In this document: one piece after another, positions 34,880 through 44,222 of the stretch
How the letters are laid out: each line of letters starts with the position of its first letter
Position numbering within the stretch: position 1 is the first letter of the stretch
Origin: Aliiglaciecola sp041538045
GTDB taxonomy: Bacteria; Pseudomonadota; Gammaproteobacteria; Enterobacterales; Alteromonadaceae
Reading direction: 5' to 3'
Length of the DNA stretch: 64,000 nt
Assembly (NCBI RefSeq): GCF_041538045.1
Contig: NZ_JBGOSE010000009.1
Coordinates: forward strand, 1-64,000
Notes under the pieces: generated by a model
Database searches by the model: none
What the model saw: only the letters and a program-made list of their open reading frames with translations
Told to the model about the DNA's origin: nothing
Position numbers and translations under genes: made by a program

Positions 34880-36241
34880 TTAGGCACCGGTTTTAATGTC
34901 ATCCAAGTGATACTTATCAATTAGTGAATACAGCGTTGGACGTGTCACTCCTAGCAATTCGGCGGTTCTCGACATATTCTTCTCAGATTGATAATAAGCT
35001 CGCCGAATAGCACGACTTTCGGCTAATTCTCTGACCTCACGTAAATTGAGACTCTCAACGCGTTCATCACCATCTTCACGTACAATTAAGCCTAAGTCGT
35101 CAGCCTGAATAGTACTGCCTTCGGCTAAAATAACCGCTGATTTTAGTTTATTTTGCAGCTCGCGAATATTCCCGTTCCAACGATGTTGTAACATCGCTTT
35201 TACTGCGCCATCGCTGAGTCCTTTTACTTTGGTCCCAAACTCTTCGTTATACTGATTTAAGAAGGTTTTCGCTAATAGAATAACGTCGTTCTCCCGCTCT
35301 CTTAAAGGCGGAATACTAATAATAATTTCACCCACACGGTAGAACAAATCTTCACGGAAAGTTTGCTCGGTGACCATGTCTTGTAAGTTTCTGTGGGTTG
35401 CACAAATAACCCGAATATCTACAGGAATTTCGCTTCTTCCCCCTACACGCTCAATCACTCGTTCTTGCAAAAAACGTAGCATTTTAGCTTGTAAACCAAG
35501 GGGCATGTCACCAATTTCATCTAAAAATACGGTGCCGCCTTGGGCTGTTTCAATTTTACCTAAAGTCGTTTTATTAGCGCCGGTAAAGGCCCCTTTTTCA
35601 TAACCAAAAAGTTCGCTTTCTAATAGGTTTTCAGGAATTGAAGCACAGTTGATGGCAACAAAAGGTTTATCTTTGCGCAGACTGTGATCATGAATACTGC
35701 GGGCAAAAACTTCTTTACCTGTACCACTTTCACCCAGCAATAAAGTACTAATATCGGTTTGTGCAATCTTTTCAGCTTTGCGACTGACTAACTGAATAGA
35801 TTCACTATTACCGATAATTTTGCTCATAGATGAGGAGTTTTTAGCGAGTTGTCTATTTTCAAGTTCAAGATCAAATAGATTTGCAGCGCGATTAATCAGA
35901 ATCTGGATAGTGTCTGAATCTATGGGCTTTTGATAAAAATCGTACGCGCCTAGGGCAATAGCTTTTAAAGCATTTTCTTTATCATTATTGCCGGTAACCA
36001 CTATCACTTTGGTTTGTGGTGATAAAGCTAAAATTTCTTCAAGAGCAGCGAGTCCCTCAGAAGCATTGGCAGGATCAGGAGGTAAACCTAAATCGAGGGT
36101 TACAACTTTAGGTTCATATCTGCGCAACTGGTTGATTGCAGATTGACGATCTTCTGCGAAAACGACTTCGTATTCGCTTAAGCTCCATTTAAGTTGTTTT
36201 TGGATTCCTAAGTCATCATCAACTACTAATATTCTATCCAC
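34880..36241 (-). CDS. prsR: PrsR-type PEP-CTERM-box response regulator (sigma-54 activator)
   Basis: A 453-residue NtrC-like regulator. The receiver domain is at 1-125 (acidic DDD at 7-9, phospho-acceptor in VVTLDLGLPPDP). The AAA domain has GESGTGKEVFARSIH, the sigma-54 contact loop GAFTGANK, and the Walker B LDEIGDMPL. The C-terminal Fis-type HTH reads MSRTAELLGVTRPTLYSLIDKY. This domain order and the pairing with the upstream kinase fit the PrsR family, which goes with exosortase/PEP-CTERM and exopolysaccharide systems. It starts 27 bases after prsK. No exosortase or PEP-CTERM protein gene is in this window. Confidence 0.9.
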   Translation of the reverse strand: MDRILVVDDDLGIQKQLKWSLSEYEVVFAEDRQSAINQLRRYEPKVVTLDLGLPPDPANASEGLAALEEILALSPQTKVIVVTGNNDKENALKAIALGAYDFYQKPIDSDTIQILINRAANLFDLELENRQLAKNSSSMSKIIGNSESIQLVSRKAEKIAQTDISTLLLGESGTGKEVFARSIHDHSLRKDKPFVAINCASIPENLLESELFGYEKGAFTGANKTTLGKIETAQGGTVFLDEIGDMPLGLQAKMLRFLQERVIERVGGRSEIPVDIRVICATHRNLQDMVTEQTFREDLFYRVGEIIISIPPLRERENDVILLAKTFLNQYNEEFGTKVKGLSDGAVKAMLQHRWNGNIRELQNKLKSAVILAEGSTIQADDLGLIVREDGDERVESLNLREVRELAESRAIRRAYYQSEKNMSRTAELLGVTRPTLYSLIDKYHLDDIKTGA

Positions 36242-36268
36242 GTCTTTTGGGTCCCTCTTTAAAGATTA

Positions 36269-38293
36269 TTATTCTGCAGGAAAATTCAGTGTAAACACTG
36301 ACCCTTTTTGCTCTTCACTTTGGACGTTGATACTGCCGCCCAATCTTTCAACGAAATTTTTCGCATCATACGCACCAATTCCCATTCCAGCGTTACCTTT
36401 AGTGGTATCAAATGGCTTAAATAAGCGATGTTCAATAAAATCTGGACTCATCCCTTCACCGCTATCTTTAATGGTAACAATGAGGAAACGTTGGTCAACG
36501 CTCATATCAATGCTAATTTCCACTTTCCCCTCATCATCAGTGGCTTGTTGTGCATTACTGATCAGGTGATACATAACATTACAGAATTTTTCTTCATCTA
36601 TCACCAGTTGTTTTTCATCATTTACAATTAAACTGGGAATGGGTAAATTTCCTGCGCATTTTTTATCAATTACTGATTGAATACTCACTGAAACGTCACA
36701 TAGTTTTTCGTTGCTTCTTTGAGCTTCTTTTTTATCGGTAAGTTGACGCAACATTTTATCCATACGCGCTTTTGTATGGGTCAGGGTTTCAAATGTATCG
36801 TCAATAAACTCTGGATTGTCTTTATGTTGTTCAGCATTGGCTAAAATCAAGTCGATTTGTGCTAAAACGTTCTTTAAATCATGTAGTACAAAAGCCGACA
36901 TTCGGTTAAATGCTGCAAATTGCGCATTTTCAGCGACTTCTTTACTGGCTTCGTGATGGAAAACATAACTGGATATTTGTGCGGTAACGGCTGTCAGATA
37001 GTCTCTAAGCTCCCAATTTAATTTACGAACTGACCTATCACCATTCATAATAGCCAAACCCCATAAAGCTTCAGCCTTATATATGGGTAGCACAATTTGG
37101 AACGAACATTCATTTAACAATGCATGATTTAATTTTAAGCCTTCATAGATAAAAGGCTGGTAGCGCAATTCTTCTATATCAATAACCCAATCTTTTTGCT
37201 GACAATACACCGCCAATTCATTCAACAATTGAATTTCCCGAGCGGTTAGCTCTTGGTGGTTTATTTGTGCTTTAGGCGTGAGATTATGTCCTTCCTTTTT
37301 CAATAAATAGCCTGAATCATATTCTATTGCTTGAATCCAGCCGTTGAGGGCGTTTTCATAAACTTGAGAAATAGTAGCTTCATTGGAGGACAATGCATCG
37401 GTTAATTTTAACCACTCAATGCGATAGTCGAATTGGTTCACAAAAAAGTGTTTGGTAATGAATACCCGTATTTTCACCCTTAAGCTATTTGACAAAAACA
37501 GTGTCATTAATAATGCGGTCGACAAAACAATAAGTATTATCTGAATGGTGCCGCCCCACTCTCCACCGACATATTTGACGAAATACCCTATCATCGCCAT
37601 GATAAACAGATAAATACCTGCCACCATTAATAACGAACTATGCAGGACGATATCTCGGGAGATAAAAATATCCACTCCCCAATGTTTGATGCGCCGGATT
37701 GCCAACACTAAGAATGGCAACAACCCCGTATATACATAGCCCCTAGCGGCAATATAAGTAACTTCTAGCCCACCTACCATTGTGGCATTGGCAAAGGTTA
37801 CAAATTCAAATAAATTCGTGGCTCCGAGGAACAAGACTAAAGGCTTATAAGCCCACTTGTTTTCACCGGCTTGCCTGTAAAGTAACTCCAGTATGACCAA
37901 CACTTCCAACGAAATAATTGTAAGGGACAGAAATTGCCAACTAACATCAATTGGCACAAAAAAAGGCACTATAATTGAGGCAACAGGAATAGATAACATG
38001 ACAATCGAAAAGGGACGTATTAACACGTCCTTAAGACTTCGGAAGTCATCTTTAATGCAGGCCAGCAAGAAAATTAACCAGACACTTTGTTTGATTGCAT
38101 CCCAAAGAAATAAGTTTTTAATTTCTACCGGTCCAAACAAAAAGTTGATATGCAGTAAGCACCACACAGCAGTCCCGGCAGTGGCTAAAATCAATAAATA
38201 CTTGACCAATCCAGCTTTTCTTACGGTAAAAAGCAACAATAGCAATAGGCTGTAACTGATTACACCTAACCCAAACCCAAGATCAGCTATCAT
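36269..38293 (-). CDS. prsK: PrsK-type PEP-CTERM system histidine kinase
   Basis: A 674-residue membrane kinase. About ten hydrophobic segments cover residues 1-290 (many tryptophan-rich). A GAF-like region follows, then a HisKA-like segment with the candidate phospho-His in AFVLHDLKNVLAQIDLIL, and an HATPase domain (N-box YHLISNAQQATDD, G boxes KDSGEGMS and NAGMGIGAYDAKNFVERLGG). This layout, including the LHDLKN box, is that of PrsK. It partners PrsR, 27 bases downstream. The signal is unknown. It follows a KAS III-like gene by 67 bases on the same strand. Confidence 0.9.
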   Translation of the reverse strand: MIADLGFGLGVISYSLLLLLLFTVRKAGLVKYLLILATAGTAVWCLLHINFLFGPVEIKNLFLWDAIKQSVWLIFLLACIKDDFRSLKDVLIRPFSIVMLSIPVASIIVPFFVPIDVSWQFLSLTIISLEVLVILELLYRQAGENKWAYKPLVLFLGATNLFEFVTFANATMVGGLEVTYIAARGYVYTGLLPFLVLAIRRIKHWGVDIFISRDIVLHSSLLMVAGIYLFIMAMIGYFVKYVGGEWGGTIQIILIVLSTALLMTLFLSNSLRVKIRVFITKHFFVNQFDYRIEWLKLTDALSSNEATISQVYENALNGWIQAIEYDSGYLLKKEGHNLTPKAQINHQELTAREIQLLNELAVYCQQKDWVIDIEELRYQPFIYEGLKLNHALLNECSFQIVLPIYKAEALWGLAIMNGDRSVRKLNWELRDYLTAVTAQISSYVFHHEASKEVAENAQFAAFNRMSAFVLHDLKNVLAQIDLILANAEQHKDNPEFIDDTFETLTHTKARMDKMLRQLTDKKEAQRSNEKLCDVSVSIQSVIDKKCAGNLPIPSLIVNDEKQLVIDEEKFCNVMYHLISNAQQATDDEGKVEISIDMSVDQRFLIVTIKDSGEGMSPDFIEHRLFKPFDTTKGNAGMGIGAYDAKNFVERLGGSINVQSEEQKGSVFTLNFPAE

Positions 38294-38360
38294 GATTTAT
38301 TGACTTCCTTGAACAAAACTAATTTTTGTGTGCACCAACTAGCCTTTTAATGGCACAAAC

Positions 38361-39485
38361 CTACTTCTTTTGAATCACTAAACTGCCAATCGAGTAACCT
38401 GCGCCGAAGGAGCAGATCAGACCATAATCTCCTGATTGTAAATCTTGATGATATAAATGAAACGCAATAATTGAGCCTGCCGATGCAGTATTTGCGAAAC
38501 GGTCAAGGACGATGGGCGCTTCATCAAACTCGGCCACTCTACCTAATAACTTTTTAGTGATTAAGGTGTTCATATTGATATTTGCTTGATGCAACCACCA
38601 GCGTTTGACGTCTACGGGTGTTAAATTGTGTTTTGCTAAATGATCAGCAATGTGAGCAGCGGCCATAGGACACACTTCTTTGAATACTTTACGCCCTTCT
38701 TGATGGAATAATTTATCAGCTCCGTAAGGGTCTGCATCAAACACTCTACTCATATAGCCGAAATTTGAACGGATATTGTTAGAAAAATCAGTCACCGCTT
38801 TGGTACTCAGAATTTCGAATTGATTCTCACTGGTCGCGGTATCTTGATGCTCAATAACCATTGCTGTGGCCACGTCACCAAATATAAAATGGCTGTCTCG
38901 GTCTTTGTAATTAATTTGCGGTGAAATTAATTCTGGGTTAATGACAAGTACACATTTTGCGGTTTCAGCGGCAATCATTTCATAGGCTCGATGCACCCCA
39001 AAAGTTGCGGCAGAACAAGCTACTAACATATCAAATCCAAAGCCTTTAATACCTAAAACACCTTGAACTTCAATGGCTATTGCGGGATATGAACGCTGGG
39101 TATAGGCACAAGATACGATGACCGCATCAATATCTGCAGCTGCTTTATTTGCAGCTTTTAAAGCTTTTTTCGCGGCATCCAAAGCCACTTCCGCTTGGTG
39201 GGATAGTTCATCGTCACTGCGCTCTGGAATATCTGGGCGCATACGTTCAATATCTAATACACCGTCTTTTACATAAGCGTATCGACTCTTTATTCCTGAG
39301 GCTTTTTCTACAAACTCAGCACTTGATAATGGCTTAGCTTTTACCTCATCCGCTGCAATCGCTTCGGCGTTTTCCAAATTAAACTTTTCCGCATATGCGT
39401 TATAGCTGTCGACCAGTTCACTATTAGAAATACTGTTAGCTGGCGTCCACATTCCTGAACCACTGATCACAATCTGTTTAGTCAT
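38361..39485 (-). CDS. Beta-ketoacyl-ACP synthase III-like (FabH-family) enzyme
   Basis: A 374-residue KAS III-fold thiolase-superfamily enzyme. The catalytic triad is present: Cys157 (MLVACSAATFG), His299 (WWLHQANIN) and Asn332 (FANTASAGS). It is longer than housekeeping FabH (about 317) because of inserts near residues 30-60 and 80-95, so it is probably a specialised condensing enzyme of FabH type instead of the primary FabH, and no fab genes are adjacent. Substrate is unknown. It is encoded just before prsK on the same strand, which may mean co-expression with the PEP-CTERM regulators. Confidence 0.85.
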   Translation of the reverse strand: MTKQIVISGSGMWTPANSISNSELVDSYNAYAEKFNLENAEAIAADEVKAKPLSSAEFVEKASGIKSRYAYVKDGVLDIERMRPDIPERSDDELSHQAEVALDAAKKALKAANKAAADIDAVIVSCAYTQRSYPAIAIEVQGVLGIKGFGFDMLVACSAATFGVHRAYEMIAAETAKCVLVINPELISPQINYKDRDSHFIFGDVATAMVIEHQDTATSENQFEILSTKAVTDFSNNIRSNFGYMSRVFDADPYGADKLFHQEGRKVFKEVCPMAAAHIADHLAKHNLTPVDVKRWWLHQANINMNTLITKKLLGRVAEFDEAPIVLDRFANTASAGSIIAFHLYHQDLQSGDYGLICSFGAGYSIGSLVIQKK

Positions 39486-39601
39486 GTATTAAAATCCAAT
39501 CATTTGTCACTGCAAAATTAAACTGTCTAAGCTTAGCGTTTTCGTAGTCAAAAGTCATTGACCATACACAAGCAATTTAAATGTAACGCCTTTAAAAACA
39601 A

Positions 39602-39628
39602 AAATACCGTGAAGTTTCACGGTATTTT
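39602..39628 (-). terminator. Intrinsic terminator of the sigma-factor operon
   Basis: ATACCGTGAA (39604-39613) and TTCACGGTAT (39616-39625) form a 10-bp stem with a tiny loop. On the minus strand the stem is followed by TTTTTGTTTTT, a strong T-tract, so it ends the operon that finishes at 39657. Confidence 0.9.
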
Positions 39629-39656
39629 ACTAGGCTCAGCAGTAGTTGGATTAACT

Positions 39657-40613
39657 TTAAAACATGTAAGCATCAGCGTTGGATAGTAATTGTTTAAGCG
39701 TTATTTTGTCTTTTACGCAAGATTGAATATCCTTATTTTTAAAAACATAAATACGATCCTCAGATCCTCTATTTTGTGCAGAACCCAAATTCGACAACAC
39801 AAAAGTGACATTTTCTTCAGAGGGAAGTGCTTTAAAGCCATTTCCGTATTTACACAAGGTGGTGGCAATATTGTCTTCAAAACGAGATAAGAATTCACTG
39901 TATTGCTGTTTTCTTTGCGCCAATTTTTGTTCTGCTTGTTGTTTTTGCTCTGCTTCTAATTGTTTGCTGTATTTATCCAAGTTCGAACCGCGTTTTTTTA
40001 ATTCCGCTATTTCGCCTTCAAGCTCACTTTTTTCTTTCTCTAACTGTGATTTTCTCTGACTATCTGCACTGCGCATTTCAAACTCAATATCTCGCAAACG
40101 GCGTTTAAATTCTCGCTGCTCCCAAGCTATTTCGCGCTCTTGTTGATTTAGATCTCGCAGTTTTTCTCTCGCTTCGTTCATCGCTCCGCTAGCTAATCGC
40201 ATAGCCTCTTCCACTTCTTCGCTCCAATGCTCTTCATCTAGCTCGATAAATACATTATGTTCGTCGTCACCCATTTTTTGTATTGGCGGTATCGGTGGCA
40301 ATTCAGGAGCGACTACAAACTCATTATTACCATCGAAAGAAAACGACAAGTGTCGAGTTTGAGCGCGACTGGTTAATTCGAACACCACGCCTTGGTCAGA
40401 TAAATAGGTAACATCTAAGCCCCTTAACCGAATTCCGTTCTTACTCTCCCCTTGGGTCATAGCAGTTTTAATAATGCCGCTCATAATCTGCAGTTCGCTC
40501 TTCAAGTCGGGCAAATTTGTTTTCGCCCAAACAAGGCTCGAACTTAAACTTAGCAGCGCAGCAGTTAGACTAGTGGCTAGGGTTAGCTTTTTAAATTTAC
40601 GATAGGTTGTCAT
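39657..40613 (-). CDS. Exported coiled-coil protein in an ECF sigma-factor operon
   Basis: A 318-residue protein of unknown function. A signal peptide at about 9-30 (LTLATSLTAALLSLSSSLVWA) is followed by a beta-rich part (residues 35-105: GIIKTAMTQGESKNGIRLRG, VTYLSDQGVVFELTSR) and a long charged coiled coil at about 115-245 (EREIAWEQREFKRRLRDIEF). A small C-terminal domain (about 250-318) has two Cys (TTLCKYGNG, DIQSCVKDK). It is the last gene of a three-gene unit with an anti-sigma-like and an ECF sigma factor, so it is probably an envelope protein controlled by, or part of, that system (inference). Confidence 0.8.
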   Translation of the reverse strand: MTTYRKFKKLTLATSLTAALLSLSSSLVWAKTNLPDLKSELQIMSGIIKTAMTQGESKNGIRLRGLDVTYLSDQGVVFELTSRAQTRHLSFSFDGNNEFVVAPELPPIPPIQKMGDDEHNVFIELDEEHWSEEVEEAMRLASGAMNEAREKLRDLNQQEREIAWEQREFKRRLRDIEFEMRSADSQRKSQLEKEKSELEGEIAELKKRGSNLDKYSKQLEAEQKQQAEQKLAQRKQQYSEFLSRFEDNIATTLCKYGNGFKALPSEENVTFVLSNLGSAQNRGSEDRIYVFKNKDIQSCVKDKITLKQLLSNADAYMF

Positions 40614-40658
40614 TTTTCACCTCTTTAATTCTTAAAATTAGATACACTTACTTCGCGT

Positions 40659-41291
40659 TTATGGTTTGCCTGTCGGATTATCGTAAATCGCGTTTTGGAG
40701 TTGATTAAGTTGCCGTGCATAAAACAATTGATCGTCATTTCGCTGCTCATTAATAAACTTAATTAATTCTCCGAAGTCTTCTTTACGCTCTTGTCTACTT
40801 GACGCTAATAGATACTGAGTCAATTGCGTGCTCGCATCTAATTGCTGCTCTCGTAACGAAGCAACATAACTATTTAGTGCCTCATTTTGTTGCGCTTTGA
40901 ATTCGTTTAATTGCTGGGCTACCCTTTGTTCTATACGCTGATCTGAATCTTGAAACCCGAATATCACCTTGCCATTTTCAATGCTGGTTTCAAATCCACT
41001 AAATACCAAGACAATAGCAACAATTGACAGCGCACTTGAGAACACAGAGAAACCTTGCCATTGCCACCATTTAATTGGTGCCTGATAGTCAAAACTTGCC
41101 TCTTGGTTCCATTTAGGTACCTCTTGAGAACGATAATCTTGGGCAAATAAAGAGGCTTGGTTGGCCATTTCTATTTGCTTAGAAAAGTCTTCGTTTTCAA
41201 TGCATAACTTCTCAAACTGTTGCTGTTGCTCTGGGCTCAATTCCCCTTCTATCCAAGCAGCGAGTAGCTCAGATTGATTTATATTAGGCAT
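40659..41291 (-). CDS. Putative anti-sigma factor (single-pass membrane protein)
   Basis: A 210-residue protein read from ATG 41291, which follows GGAGG by six bases; the TTG at 41297 is less likely. The N-terminal part (SELLAAWIEGELSPEQQQQFEKLC) has the look of an anti-sigma domain. One membrane helix follows at about 72-92 (FSVFSSALSIVAIVLVFSGF). The C-terminal part is Gln-rich and helical (QRIEQRVAQQLNEFKAQQ) and would be periplasmic. The start overlaps the end of the sigma gene by eight bases, the usual coupling of an ECF sigma and its anti-sigma factor. Confidence 0.8.
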   Translation of the reverse strand: MPNINQSELLAAWIEGELSPEQQQQFEKLCIENEDFSKQIEMANQASLFAQDYRSQEVPKWNQEASFDYQAPIKWWQWQGFSVFSSALSIVAIVLVFSGFETSIENGKVIFGFQDSDQRIEQRVAQQLNEFKAQQNEALNSYVASLREQQLDASTQLTQYLLASSRQERKEDFGELIKFINEQRNDDQLFYARQLNQLQNAIYDNPTGKP

Positions 41292-41826
41292 ATTCAACCT
41301 CCAATAACGTTTTTAACTTTGATAATGCGCTGTACATTCGGGATTTTGCAGTGTTTGCTGAAATACCAAGTTGTTCAGCGATTTCCTCAAATGTAAATTG
41401 GCCAAAAAACTTTAGTTCGATGACGGCTTTTTGCGATAGCGGAAGTTGCTGCATCGCACTAACTAATTGATTGGCATTTTGTGAAGATACCATCGACGTT
41501 TCTAGGCAAGGTTCTTTACTTTCAATTTCAGGGCTGTCATCAAGGGCTTGATGAGGCTTTTTACGTCGGTAAAATTCAATACATCGGTAATGAGCAATTT
41601 TGAAAACCCACCCTCTAAAGCTCCCCTCTCCTCGATAATTACTTAAATTACGAAATACTGAAATAAACACTTCTTGCATCAAATCTAACGCATCTTCACG
41701 CGTTCCTGTCATTCGAATACCATAATTGTAAACTTGGCTTTCGTAGCGTTTTATCAGACTCAACCAAGCGCGCTTATTGCCACTTTGCGCTTTGGTTATT
41801 AACTGTTGGTCGCTTTTTTCAAACAC
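41284..41826 (-). CDS. ECF-type RNA polymerase sigma factor
   Basis: A 180-residue group IV sigma factor. Region 2 is at about 20-90 (YNYGIRMTGTREDALDLMQEVFI, FRGWVFKIAHYRCIEFYRRKK) and region 4 at about 120-175 (LPLSQKAVIELKFFGQFTFEEIAEQLGISANTAKSRMYSALSKL). It would direct transcription of a regulon that probably includes its own operon. The apparent start is GTG at 41826, with a weak ribosome site. It is followed by an overlapping anti-sigma-like gene and an exported coiled-coil protein. The signal is unknown. Confidence 0.93.
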   Translation of the reverse strand: MFEKSDQQLITKAQSGNKRAWLSLIKRYESQVYNYGIRMTGTREDALDLMQEVFISVFRNLSNYRGEGSFRGWVFKIAHYRCIEFYRRKKPHQALDDSPEIESKEPCLETSMVSSQNANQLVSAMQQLPLSQKAVIELKFFGQFTFEEIAEQLGISANTAKSRMYSALSKLKTLLEVEYA

Positions 41827-41897
41827 TTAGATAGTTCCATTAGTCTGCTTGTTGATATAGTCGAGACCAAGTTTCAAATAGTTTGAAACAAGTGAAA

Positions 41898-42809
41898 TTA
41901 TTTTTTTAAGGTAGGGATAGGCATCAGTGCTGAGAGCAGCTCTGCCAACATCCGGAATAGACGGACACGAGTGGTGCCTGATCGCCATACTAAGCCAATT
42001 TCGCGATAAGCATTATCTTCAGCCGGCATAGACACGAGTTGAGAGCTATTTAAAATATGATGGTTAATGGCCAGTTCTGGCATAAAGGTATACCCCAATT
42101 TGCTATTTGCCAATTCAACCAGTGTATGAAGGCTCGATGCAGCCAGGGAACTAACCTGCTCAGAGTGTTTTAACCGACAGGCACTGACCGCATGTCCGGT
42201 CATACAATGTTCCCGTTGTAGTAAAAATACGCTGTCTTTAGGTAATGCAGACATATCCATTGGCTCTGGTAAGGAATCTATCAAATCTTCGTGGGCCACT
42301 AAATGAAAAGGATCATGGCCAATCACCAGTTGTTTGCAGCCAGGGGTTTCCATAGGCAAAGCTAAAATCAGTAGATCTAAGATACCATCGTTTAATTGGC
42401 GCAAAAGGTTTTCGGTGGTGTCCTCTTGCAGTTTTAATTGCAACTCAGCAAAGTTCGTATTTACCACCGACAAAATACCTTCGAAGATGAATGGTGCAAT
42501 GGTAGGAATAACCCCTAACTTCAAACTACCCGCCTGCCAATTACCAGCTGAATGGGCAAAATCCACCAATTCTGTGGCATCGTTTAATAGTTTTTTACTC
42601 CGCTCGACTAACTCTAAGCCAAAAGGAGTAAATACGAACGTTTTATGATCCCGCTCCAGTAGCTGGCATGAGAATTGTTCTTCAAGGTTTTGAATGGCAG
42701 TACTAAGGGTGGATTGACTGACACAACATAATTGAGCAGCCTTATTAAAATGCTGTACTTCGTGCAATACAACCAGATAATGCAAATGTTTTAAATTAGG
42801 CCACTTCAT
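41898..42809 (-). CDS. oxyR: Hydrogen peroxide-responsive LysR regulator OxyR
   Basis: A 303-residue LTTR that matches OxyR. The HTH is at 1-60 (HYLVVLHEVQHFNKAAQLCCVSQSTLS). The regulatory domain begins GSLKLGVIPTIAPF. The two peroxide-sensing cysteines are Cys202 and Cys211 (HCMTGHAVSAC), the same nine-residue spacing as Cys199/Cys208 in E. coli OxyR, and the ending IGLVWRSGTTRVRLF also fits. On peroxide oxidation it would form a disulfide and activate catalase/peroxidase genes, none of which lie here. It lies downstream of the phosphate transporter terminator on the same strand and so probably has its own promoter at about 42810-42875. Confidence 0.9.
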   Translation of the reverse strand: MKWPNLKHLHYLVVLHEVQHFNKAAQLCCVSQSTLSTAIQNLEEQFSCQLLERDHKTFVFTPFGLELVERSKKLLNDATELVDFAHSAGNWQAGSLKLGVIPTIAPFIFEGILSVVNTNFAELQLKLQEDTTENLLRQLNDGILDLLILALPMETPGCKQLVIGHDPFHLVAHEDLIDSLPEPMDMSALPKDSVFLLQREHCMTGHAVSACRLKHSEQVSSLAASSLHTLVELANSKLGYTFMPELAINHHILNSSQLVSMPAEDNAYREIGLVWRSGTTRVRLFRMLAELLSALMPIPTLKK

Positions 42810-42875
42810 GATTTATCTTCTAAAAAACTGATTAAGTTTATTAGTTTAAATCAGATTTTTAAATATTCAAATCAA

Positions 42876-42900
42876 ATAAAAACGGCACCCTAAGGTGCCG
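42876..42900 (-). terminator. Intrinsic terminator of the PiT operon
   Basis: CGGCACC (42883-42889) and GGTGCCG (42894-42900) form a 7-bp GC-rich stem; on the minus strand the stem is followed by TTTTTATTT. It separates the pit gene from oxyR. Confidence 0.9.
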
Positions 42901-42939
42901 ATTATTTCTCAATTAACTCTACTTGAAACGCAATCTAGA

Positions 42940-44208
42940 TTAGCTCGCAAAAATTCCTTTAAGCATAAAGAAGAATACGATTGATAAGGCTGCGCCTGCT
43001 GGCAAGGTAACCACCCAAGAGATTACGATATTACGTACTACACCAAGATTAAGTGCGGCGATACCACGGGCCATTCCAACTCCTAGCACCGCCCCCACAA
43101 GGGTTTGGGTGGTAGAGATTGGCAAGCCAGTACCAGAGGCCAGTACCACTGTGGAAGCAGCAGCTAACTCAGCCGCAAAACCACGGCTTGGAGTTAAATG
43201 CGTGATACCGTTACCTATGGTACGAATCACTCGATGACCGAATAAAGCTAAACCAGAGACAATACCTAGCGCTCCTAAGGGTAATATCCACCAATCCAAT
43301 GTCGCTTTGGCAGTAATTTCACCATGGCTATTGACCACTGAAACCACCGCGGCCAAGGGTCCTATTGCATTTGCCACATCATTTGAACCATGGGCAAACG
43401 CCATACAACAAGCGGTGACAATCATCAAAATGGCAAACACTTTTTCAACATTGGTAAAGTGCATTGATCTATCTAGACTTTCATCAAACTTAAGGCGATT
43501 TATGTACAAACGACCAATCACAGACACAATGGCTGCAATGACGATAGAAATAATACAAGCTTCGAAAGTTGTAAAATGTAATCCCACATGCTTCAGACCT
43601 TTAGTTATGGTCACCAAAGACATAACAAAGCCTGCAAAAGCCATGTAAAAGGGCACATAACGTTTGGCATTTCTAAATGGATTATCGGTATCAAAGATAA
43701 GGCGTTGTGCACTCATAAAGATTAAAAATGCGATAAAACCTGAAATAGCAGGTGTGACAACCCAACTGCCGACAATTCCACCCACTTTAGCCCATTCAAC
43801 TGACTCAGAACCTACACCAACGGCTGCGAAACCAACGATAGCCCCAATAATAGAGTGAGTAGTGGATACAGGCCATCCTAGATAAGACGCTACAGCTAAC
43901 CATATTCCCGCTGAAAACAACGCAGCGATCATACCAAAGACAAGTAATTCAGGTGAATCGATGAAAAAACTAGTATCGATAATACCTTTGCGAATGGTCG
44001 AGGTAACCTCGCCACCCGCTAAATACGCCCCGGCAAATTCAAATACCATGGCAATAAATACTGCTTGTTTAATGGTTAACGCTTTAGACCCAACGGATGT
44101 TCCCATCGCATTAGCCACATCATTAGCGCCAACCCCCCAAGCCATCAAAAACCCAACAACGGCCGCAATAACAATCAGGATAAACCCGTAGTCATTAATA
44201 ATTTCCAT
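42940..44208 (-). CDS. PiT-family inorganic phosphate transporter
   Basis: A 422-residue polytopic protein of the PiT (PHO-4) family, a low-affinity cation-coupled phosphate transporter. The two PiT signature repeats are visible: GANDVANAMGTSVGSKALT near the N-terminus and GSNDVANAIGPLAAV in the second half. Further motifs are PVSTTHSIIGAIVGFA and PISTTQTLVGAVLGVG. It is 14 bases after a DUF47 gene, the standard pair of PiT transporters, and both follow a Pho box. Symbol left blank because pitA and pitB cannot be told apart. Confidence 0.93.
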   Translation of the reverse strand: MEIINDYGFILIVIAAVVGFLMAWGVGANDVANAMGTSVGSKALTIKQAVFIAMVFEFAGAYLAGGEVTSTIRKGIIDTSFFIDSPELLVFGMIAALFSAGIWLAVASYLGWPVSTTHSIIGAIVGFAAVGVGSESVEWAKVGGIVGSWVVTPAISGFIAFLIFMSAQRLIFDTDNPFRNAKRYVPFYMAFAGFVMSLVTITKGLKHVGLHFTTFEACIISIVIAAIVSVIGRLYINRLKFDESLDRSMHFTNVEKVFAILMIVTACCMAFAHGSNDVANAIGPLAAVVSVVNSHGEITAKATLDWWILPLGALGIVSGLALFGHRVIRTIGNGITHLTPSRGFAAELAAASTVVLASGTGLPISTTQTLVGAVLGVGMARGIAALNLGVVRNIVISWVVTLPAGAALSIVFFFMLKGIFAS

Positions 44209-44222
44209 AGAGGTACGCCTTT

